A stretch of DNA of 64,000 nt, taken from positions 23,667 to 87,666 of the forward strand of contig JASANH010000020.1 of the NCBI GenBank assembly GCA_030248295.1, given 5' to 3'. The position numbers and the translations under genes were made by a program. Shown here in pieces: positions 57,541-64,000 of the stretch. The notes below the pieces were generated by a model that was not told where the DNA came from, did no database searches, and saw only the letters and a list, made by a program, of their open reading frames with translations. Position 1 is the stretch's first letter, and the number at the start of each line of letters is the position of its first letter. Source of the DNA: Mesodorylaimus sp. YZB2_4. Its lineage: Eukaryota; Nematoda; Enoplea; Dorylaimida; Dorylaimidae.

Positions 57541-58328
57541 ATTTGATTACGCTAATTGATAGCTGTTCATCAGTATCACTTATTAGCGAACCGACTCTTC
57601 GCAGTGTCTTAGGCTTGTCCTACTCAAGAGACCTACTACAACCTGGTGGTACTTAAGACAGCATCGATGGTGATGGTCAGATAATGCGCCTCTTGAAATT
57701 TATCAGCCTCGATGTGGTTATTGGTGATAGAGTTGCTTTTAATACCCCACTATTCGTTTCAGAGCAAGGCCAATACCAAGTCCTTCTCGGTGAAAAATTT
57801 CAATCGTGAACGTCATCGATTTCAGTATCTCACCGATATTGGTGTTATTCGATACACGGCTGGTTACCTGGCTGGTGTCGAGGTTCCGTTCAGAAAAGAC
57901 AGCATTGTCTTAGGACGAAACAATATGGCAATGCTCACGTACGACATCAAATTAGAGGCGCATGCTCATGCTGTAGTGCCTGTTCGTCTACCTCCAGCGT
58001 ACAGGAATGTTCATCTCGTGATCGAACCCGTACACGTCGATTCTCGGGTAATGATCTTGCGCTGTACTGTCAACGCACGATCAAAGAATTGTGTTAAGAT
58101 CACAATGATCAACCTCGCTGGTTATCCCCAAATACTACCGAAGTACACGTATGTGGGTTTACTATCTCAACCAGATCCATTCCGAGTGGTCTGACTCGAT
58201 ACTTATCGCAATCTGGCTTTGCGCGTCAGAGAAAGCCCGCGCAAAGTATGGGTTGTTCCCGATCTCGTCCAGTACGATGACATTGGTGAGTACAGCTTTG
58301 TTGGTAACATAGGTCCTAAGGGAGGCCC
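57541..58328 (+). pseudogene. aspartic protease and linker of the PWWP gypsy element
   Basis: LITLIDSCSSVSLIS carries the catalytic Asp at 57559-57561. The usual third residue Gly is Cys (DSC), which should disable a retropepsin. The frame then passes a shift near 57800 into an open stretch (57712-58194) with VIRYTAGYLAGVEVPF and HLVIEPVHVD, a beta-rich linker typical before RT. TGA at 58192-58194 and a shift near 58325 follow. Confidence 0.55.
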
Positions 58329-59145
58329 ATGCCAAAGTTCCTTCAGCCTCAGCTACTTATTGACCCAGAGGTGGAACTCGTCAATTTCACTTTCACGACT
58401 GTTCGTGACCTGGAGGACTATAACTCTGAGACATGGCCAAAAAATGTTTATATCGACCCTAATGATCCCGATAGGCAACAGACGCTCTTGCGCAGACTCA
58501 ATGTTAACCATGATCAACTTCCAAAATCCGATCGTGAGAAACTTCGAAAAGTGGTAGCCTCAAACTGTGATGTTTTCGCGCTAAACAAATATGAGATTGC
58601 AGTTACGCATTTAGCGAAGCACAAAATCGACAAAGGCGATGCCAAGCCCATTATGACTCGACCTCGTCGCCTGATAGATCGATCGTGAAAGAAGAAATTG
58701 GTAAATTACTTCGTCTTGGTTAGATTCGACCATCCCGTTCTTCTTGGGCATCTCCGATCATTATGGTCAAAAAGAAGAATGGCGATTGGAGAATGTGCAT
58801 CGATTTTCAGGCTGTTAATGCTGTGACACGGAAAGATGCGCACTCGCTTCCAAATATCCACGTAATGTTGGACACATTGCGAGGTAGTACCATCTTTTCT
58901 GTTTTCGATATGACTTCAGGTTACAGCCAGATCCCCTTGGATCCATCAACGGCTGAGAAGACAGCATTTATCACCCCCTCAGGTTCTGGGAATATACAAA
59001 TATGCCGTTTGGCCTCTGCAATGCCCCTGCTGAATTTCAACGATGCATGGAATTGGCTTTGAGTGGTCTCCTTTGGCAATACGTCATGTGTTATCTTGAC
59101 GATATTATTATTTTTAGCAGATCGGTTGATGAACACGAGTCTCAC
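58329..59145 (+). pseudogene. reverse transcriptase of the PWWP gypsy element
   Basis: Frames in order: KNVYIDPNDPDRQQTLLRRL and HLAKHKIDKGDAKPIMTRPR (to a stop at 58686), VKKKNGDWRMCIDFQAVNAV and STIFSVFDMTSGYSQIPLD (58763-58980), then [12 protein letters not shown] and [12 protein letters not shown]. The catalytic YLDD at 59092-59103 is intact. TAG at 59146-59148 separates it from the long ORF in the same frame; a single base change from CAG would explain it. Confidence 0.75.
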
Positions 59146-59154
59146 TAGGCAACT

Positions 59155-62100
59155 GTGTTCGATCGACTTCGATATGCTAACTTGAAATTGGAACCTTCGA
59201 AGAGTTCGATTGGAATGGACAAGGTCGAGTACCTTGGACATTGCATATCGAAAGACGGTTATCGTCCGACAGACGATAAAATCGATAAGGTTCGCAATTT
59301 TCCAGTTCCCCGTAACCAAGACGAACTACATAAGTTCATAGGTCTTGCTAGTTACTATCGATCGTTTATCGAGGGATTTTCTCAACGATCTCGTTCCCTG
59401 AGGCATCTCCTCAGAAAGGGTACCGAATTCAAATGGACAGACGCATGTCAGTCAGAATTTGAAGATCTCCGTCAGCGGCTGGTTTCTCCACCAGTCCTGC
59501 GATTTGTTGATTTTTCTTTACCTTTCCGGTTGAGCACAGACGCTAGCAACACGGCTATTGGCGCAGTGCTGGAACAATACGACCCAGCCCGTCCAACGAA
59601 ACCGTGGCCGGTGGGCTATGCGTCTCGTACGCTCAACTCAGCCGAACAGAAGTATTCGACGATCGATCGAGAATGCCTCGCCATTTATTGGGGCATTCTC
59701 CATTATCGATATTATCTCTATGGTCGCCCGTTTGAGGTATATACCGACCATAAACCGCTCCTACAATGGTATAAGGAGAAAGATCTCGAAGGTAGGAGGG
59801 GTAGGTGGTTACTCAAACTACAGGATTATCTGTTTAGCATCACTCACGCTCGTGGATGCGATAATGGTGCTGCTGACGCCTTGTCGAGATTACCAACAGC
59901 TGATATTGTACTATTTGCAGCATTGCATCCATATCAACGGTGTAATCGATGTAGTGCCTCCGTTTTGGCCGCATTGATTCCTCATGGTTTCACTTCGACG
60001 CCTGCGCCTGTCGCAGCAGAAGAAGTCCAGACCTATCAGGACGCCATCGACATGATAGATGCGCTTCCTGCACCAGAATTCCATTCCACGTCTGAGAGTG
60101 AGTCTGTTCATGATTCCTGCTCTGATCCCCGTAGTGGATATGAATCAGAGAGCGACGATCGTATCGATTGCCCGCCCGAACTCCTGCATAGGAGTCTTCG
60201 GTGCTGGCGATACGTCAAAATTCCAAATGCTTCTTGCGTGAACGAGGTGCTCCCTTCACCTCTTACTGCTGCGTTTTCTATGAATATGGTAGCTTTGACC
60301 AATAAGCTCGAATTACCAGCTATTCCAGAATACGACAGTGATTATGACAGCGCCGTCGATTTGGCAGTGAGTTCGGCGAGCCCGTCTCAGCCTTCTCACC
60401 TGCCAACAGCTCGTGTACACGTCACGGATCGAGTTGATCCTAATGATGCGACTTTAGAATTGTCTGTTCAACCTGATCATAATCTATCTTTAGATTCTGA
60501 CTCTGATCAGGATGATCTCGAATTGATTGATGAATTAGACCCTGATTGTCAGGTGGAAACACAACTCGATATTCCTTCATTGGCATCCGACGTGTTTCCC
60601 GACGCGCCTTCGCGTAAGTTGCTTTATAAGATGCAACGTGACGAAGAATATTTGTTTCAGATTATTCGTCACCTAGAAGGCTATGATTTGCTTCCTGCAA
60701 AGTCAGCACGAATAGCGAAAGACTATTTATTGGACAAGGATGGAATCCTCCCGCATAGGTGGTCTCATCATGGTCGTCTCGTCGAAGGAGCCGACATGCA
60801 CGACAGAATTGTCGTCCCTGCGGTTCTGCATAAATTCATCTTTGATTCTGCCCACAGGGACGCCAATCATCCCGGTTTCGATCGATTATTCGCAGCTTTG
60901 CGATGTAAGTTCTTTTGGCCTTCTATGCGTAGAGATTTGCGCCGATGGTGCTCTGAGTGCGGCACTTGCGCACGATTCAAGCAGCCACATCGATACGAAC
61001 GGCCGCCGATGCAAACAGTGCCCAGAACAGCCCCGTTCGACACTGTTGCGATCGATGTGCAGGGACCTTTCCCTGTCTCCAATAAAGGCAACCGTTTCGT
61101 AGTGGTCATTATGTGTATCTTCACAAAATGGGCCGAAGCCTATGCTGTTCCCGATCAAACGGCCCCTCGCATTGCTCGTCTATTGGTCGATGGATGGATT
61201 GCCCATCATGGATTCCCGAGAGTCCTACTCAGTGATCGTGGCTCAAATTTTCTTTCCCGACTCGTCCTACGCCTTTGCAACGAGTTTGCTATCAAAAAGG
61301 CATCGACGACTCCGTACCATCCTCAGTGTAATGGTAACGTAGAAAATTTGAATAAGCTTATTGGCTTTTCTATGGCATGCTATGTGCACCCTGATCAGAA
61401 GGATTGGGACAACCGACTCCAACTGATCATGATGCACTATAGACATACCCCTCACTCGACAACTAAGGTATCCCCATACCTTATGTGTCACGGACGTGAG
61501 CCTCCTACGTCCTTGGATGTCCTGCTGGCTCGACCCGCCACCCAGCACATCCCGACGACTGATTATGTCGATCATTTGCGTGTTCGCATGGCAAGCATTG
61601 AAGCTAAGGTTCGAGAGAATCTTGCAATTGCCCATCTTCATCAAAAGATGCAATTTGACAAGACATCTAGGCCTCTTTCTTTGGAAGTTGGTGATTGGGT
61701 CAGAAAGCCTAATTACCACTACAAGGAAGGCCTATCTCGCAAACTTAGTCTTCACTGGCTTGGTCCATACGAAGTTGTTATGATCCTAGGTGACACAGGT
61801 GTTATTATCCGTAGTGTCCTGGATCCGACCAAACCATTGGAACGTTGGCATCCACAACTTTTGGTCAAGACCAACGAATCCATCGAAGGTATCAGTGCAC
61901 CTACGCCCGTTGTGGTCGACCCTGCACTGGCAGAAGAATCCGAAACTATTCAAATCGACACTCCTGCTGTGGTTTCCCGTGAACCTGATCAGCGTATGGA
62001 AACGATTGATTCTGGTACTCCTGCTGTGAGTATGCCCCCCGTCCTCACTGACAAACCCAGTGGTGCGTCACAAGGTGGGAAACCAGGTGAATTTCGCCGT

Positions 62101-62529
62101 GGTCAAATTGTGTGGGTCAAGGTCACAGGGTATCCGTGGTGGCCTGGCCTCATCGTCGAATTCCCCGATGGTTATCCTATCGATTTTGAAAACAAGGAGA
62201 AAATCATGCGCACTTATGAAAGTTTGTTCCGCATGTCGGACATTTCTCAAATTTATCGTGTACTCTTGTACAATGATAACATGAACGAAGTTTATGTCCA
62301 CATTAATGCGCTCAAAGACTTCAAGGATCACTTGTCCTATTTTGAAGCGAAATTGAAACAGAAGACGTATCTTCCTCAGAAATATAGAGGTAGAAAATCC
62401 AAATTTCACGAAGCAGTTCGTTTAGCTAAACTTGCAGCTAACGAAAAGGATCTTTTGGATTTCCCAGTCCAGACTTTGGACATGGATAAACTCTATATTT
62501 ATCAGGCTTTACGCTATATCAAATTTTAG
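59155..62529 (+). CDS. RNase H-integrase-PWWP polyprotein
   Basis: 1124 codons, no stop. The frame is a continuation of RT, so the apparent start is only the first usable codon after the TAG. Residues 1-110: RT thumb (KVEYLGHCISKDGYRPTDDK, LASYYRSFIEG). About 120-245: RNase H (FRLSTDASNTAIGAVLEQ, YTDHKPLL, DALSRLP). About 250-490: long acidic Ser/Asp-rich insert. About 559-605: HHCC zinc finger. Integrase core acids D634, D694 and E730 give a D-59-D-35-E triad. LGPYEVV near 869 is the GPY/F module. After an acidic linker, residues 978-1075 form a PWWP domain (IVWVKVTGYPWWPGLIVEFP) with Y993, W996 and Y1039 as candidate aromatic-cage residues. A basic tail (KYRGRKSKFHEAVRLAK) ends the protein. 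It would insert the element's cDNA into chromatin, with PWWP probably reading a histone mark. Confidence 0.88.
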   Translation: MFDRLRYANLKLEPSKSSIGMDKVEYLGHCISKDGYRPTDDKIDKVRNFPVPRNQDELHKFIGLASYYRSFIEGFSQRSRSLRHLLRKGTEFKWTDACQSEFEDLRQRLVSPPVLRFVDFSLPFRLSTDASNTAIGAVLEQYDPARPTKPWPVGYASRTLNSAEQKYSTIDRECLAIYWGILHYRYYLYGRPFEVYTDHKPLLQWYKEKDLEGRRGRWLLKLQDYLFSITHARGCDNGAADALSRLPTADIVLFAALHPYQRCNRCSASVLAALIPHGFTSTPAPVAAEEVQTYQDAIDMIDALPAPEFHSTSESESVHDSCSDPRSGYESESDDRIDCPPELLHRSLRCWRYVKIPNASCVNEVLPSPLTAAFSMNMVALTNKLELPAIPEYDSDYDSAVDLAVSSASPSQPSHLPTARVHVTDRVDPNDATLELSVQPDHNLSLDSDSDQDDLELIDELDPDCQVETQLDIPSLASDVFPDAPSRKLLYKMQRDEEYLFQIIRHLEGYDLLPAKSARIAKDYLLDKDGILPHRWSHHGRLVEGADMHDRIVVPAVLHKFIFDSAHRDANHPGFDRLFAALRCKFFWPSMRRDLRRWCSECGTCARFKQPHRYERPPMQTVPRTAPFDTVAIDVQGPFPVSNKGNRFVVVIMCIFTKWAEAYAVPDQTAPRIARLLVDGWIAHHGFPRVLLSDRGSNFLSRLVLRLCNEFAIKKASTTPYHPQCNGNVENLNKLIGFSMACYVHPDQKDWDNRLQLIMMHYRHTPHSTTKVSPYLMCHGREPPTSLDVLLARPATQHIPTTDYVDHLRVRMASIEAKVRENLAIAHLHQKMQFDKTSRPLSLEVGDWVRKPNYHYKEGLSRKLSLHWLGPYEVVMILGDTGVIIRSVLDPTKPLERWHPQLLVKTNESIEGISAPTPVVVDPALAEESETIQIDTPAVVSREPDQRMETIDSGTPAVSMPPVLTDKPSGASQGGKPGEFRRGQIVWVKVTGYPWWPGLIVEFPDGYPIDFENKEKIMRTYESLFRMSDISQIYRVLLYNDNMNEVYVHINALKDFKDHLSYFEAKLKQKTYLPQKYRGRKSKFHEAVRLAKLAANEKDLLDFPVQTLDMDKLYIYQALRYIKF

Positions 62530-62955
62530 GACCCGTGTCCTTTATAGCACTAGAATGCGCTCGTCGCACCTTGCGATTTTTGAATTCCCGCCTCGTGGTG
62601 GAATCCCTGAATCTGCTTATATCACTCGATTCCTATATCAACTCCAGCCGGATGTGCTGTCCTCGCGTCACGCCACTTGGCGTTGTTTACGCATCGTCAT
62701 TGTTTTCAGCGAACGACTAGCGTCTAGTGCCTTTACTTTCGGTGCTTTAAAATTTTCTTTGGTGATTTTCCGGTTGAATTTTTCTTTTCAAACGAGCTTT
62801 ACTTTGGTCTCAATTTACCAAATTCTAATTTCGAATCTCTTGATTCTCAGTATTTTCTAAATTTACGGGTTTTTCTTTCGTTTTCTATTTTCTTCTCAAA
62901 AATTTCGGGTATCGAGGCCAGTCCTCGTCTAATTTCTCTAAATTTTGCTCAAATT
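62530..62955 (+). repeat. LTR-like block between pol and a gag-like ORF
   Basis: Follows the pol stop directly. It contains CTTTATAGCAC (about 62540), T-rich sequence and an inverted counterpart at 63460-63895. Its position suggests an LTR, but no second direct copy is in the window and the ends are not defined. Confidence 0.45.
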
Positions 62956-63189
62956 ATGGCTCAACAGCTGTCTTCAGCTCAAATTTCTACGCCTTTATTC
63001 GTTGGCATTCATTCTCCAGCTTTAATGACCCCGCCTACTTCCACGCCGGGTCCTGGTTCTATCCAAGGTCCAACTCCGACCTTGGAGCAACTGCACAAAT
63101 ATTATCACGCGTTGGACCCCTTGGTCCGTGATCGCGTAATCGCTTTTGATCAACAAATTCGCGAATTGGTCTCCGAAGTCGAGCAAGCG
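62956..63189 (+). pseudogene. gag-like N-terminus, left copy
   Basis: ATG at 62956 opens MAQQLSSAQISTPLFVGIHS, a Pro/Thr-rich stretch, then a charged helix (LDPLVRDRVIAFDQQIRELV). Homology to the right copy stops at 63189, where sequence reverses. No capsid motif is included, so gag is inferred from placement after an LTR-like block. Confidence 0.45.
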
Positions 63190-63461
63190 TCGCTTAAGCC
63201 AGCAAGAGCTTGCGTGCGACTATACGCTTGTTCGACTTCGGAAACCAATTCACGAATTTGTTGATCGAAAGCAATTACGCGATCACGGACCAAGGGGTCC
63301 AACGCGTGATAATACTTATGCAATTGCTCCACAGACGGGGCCGGACCTTGAATAGATCCAGGGCCTGGCGTCGAAGTAGGTGGAGTCATTAAAGCCGGGG
63401 AATGAATACCCACAAACAACGGAGTAGAAATTTGAGCAGCTGAAGGCAGCTGTTGAGCCAT
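63190..63461 (-). pseudogene. gag-like N-terminus, right copy (inverted)
   Basis: ATG at 63461-63459 opens MAQQLPSAAQISTPLFVGIH. The protein matches the left copy with a few substitutions (PAPSVEQ for PTPTLEQ) and continues through the spacer as YSRTQALAGLSDA before running into the reversed left arm. It shows the spacer belongs to this copy. Confidence 0.45.
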
Positions 63462-64000
63462 AATGCGAAGGGAATGATAGAAAAAATTGAGCAAAATAAA
63501 CGAGGACAGGCCTCGAAACCCGAAATTTTGAGAAAAATAAAAACAAAAGAAAAACCCGTAAATTTAGAAAAAACTGAGAATCAAGAGATTCAAAAGAAAA
63601 TTTGGTTTTATGAGACCGAGATAAAGCTCTTTTGAAAAGAAAATTCAACCGGAAAATCACCAAAGAAAAAGATTTTAAAGCACCGAGAATAAGGCACTAG
63701 ACGCTAGTCGTTCGCTGAAAACAATGACGATGCGTAAACAACGCCAAGTGGCGTGACGCGAGGACAGCACATCCGGCTGGGGTTGATATAAGAATCTAGT
63801 GATATAAGCAGATTCGGGGGTTCCACCACGAGGCGGGAATTCAAAAACGCAAGACGCGACGAGCGCATTCTAGTGCTATAAAGGACACGGGTCCTAGAAT
63901 TTGATATAGCGCAATGCCTGATAAATATAGAGTTTATCCATGTCCAAAGTCTGGACTGGGAAATCCAAAAGATCCTTTTCGTTAGCTGCAAGTTTGGCTA
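63225..64000. repeat. right arm of the right-edge palindrome, running off the window
   Basis: Reverse complement of the left arm with scattered substitutions and small indels, around a 35-bp spacer (63190-63224). The arm is still matching at the window edge, so a second inverted PWWP element probably continues outside. Confidence 0.85.

Larger units (their letters stand above)
57541..62529 (+). mobile_element. Ty3/gypsy element with PWWP-tailed integrase
   Basis: Protease, RT, RNase H, integrase and PWWP in order on the plus strand. RT and protease are broken by frame changes and stops, whereas the last 1124 codons are fully open. No 5' LTR was found upstream, so the copy is 5'-truncated or rearranged. 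The 3' side runs into an LTR-like block and a palindrome. Confidence 0.85.
62423..63189. repeat. left arm of the right-edge palindrome
   Basis: Inverted match to 63225-64000, from TAGCTAAACTTGCAGCTAAC at 62423 to GAGCAAGCG at 63181-63189. It includes the last 35 codons of the PWWP ORF. Confidence 0.85.

Overview
This window looks like transposon-packed, repeat-rich DNA from an invertebrate animal. The main clue is an almost complete BEL/Pao retrotransposon, a family known only from animals. Supporting clues are Ty3/gypsy, Ty1/copia and LINE relics, an R2-like element with a restriction-like endonuclease, pogo-like and ISL2EU-type DNA transposons, a short GT-AG intron, and TATA boxes in place of ribosome binding sites. 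I found no single-copy host gene, rRNA, tRNA or CRISPR array that I would defend. The species cannot be named from the sequence alone. Many boundaries below are read by eye and approximate.

Layout. 0-0.8 kb: pogo-like DDE transposase relic. 1.2-1.8 kb: unrecognised, possibly spliced ORF. 2.7-8.5 kb: LINE relics interrupted by a degraded minus-strand Ty3/gypsy element (gag, zinc knuckle, protease). 11.5-14.1 kb: two unrelated LINE pieces on the minus strand (endonuclease; reverse transcriptase with a T-rich flank). 15.3-18.2 kb: Ty3/gypsy RT-integrase relic plus a 3' LTR-like block. 18.9-21.4 kb: ISL2EU-type DNA transposon, a decayed DDE transposase facing a YqaJ-type nuclease with an apparent 131-bp intron. 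21.6-22.7 kb: Ty1/copia relic. 26.2-31.6 kb: young BEL/Pao element with 227/228-bp LTRs and a GTGGG target duplication. 31.6-37.3 kb: minus-strand Ty3/gypsy element whose 3' LTR is interrupted by a 1.12-kb DNA transposon with 133-bp terminal inverted repeats. 38.7-47.3 kb: two R2-like non-LTR elements on the minus strand, separated by about 630-bp tandem repeats. 47.3-54.2 kb: large imperfect palindrome. Its interior carries a second, inverted copy of the gypsy-LTR/DNA-transposon junction. 55-56.7 kb: dispersed repeat and an unrecognised acidic ORF. 57.5-62.5 kb: Ty3/gypsy pol whose integrase ends in a PWWP domain. 62.4-64 kb: a second palindrome carrying that element's 3' end, an LTR-like block and a gag-like ORF.

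How the parts relate. The elements are nested and rearranged. BEL sits one base from the gypsy LTR; the 1.12-kb transposon entered that LTR, and the filled junction was then copied in inverted orientation to 49.2-50.7 kb. The most novel candidates are the PWWP-tailed integrase, the 1.12-kb transposon with two divergent ORFs, and the R2-like family with a Myb-like ORF1 and tandem upstream repeats.
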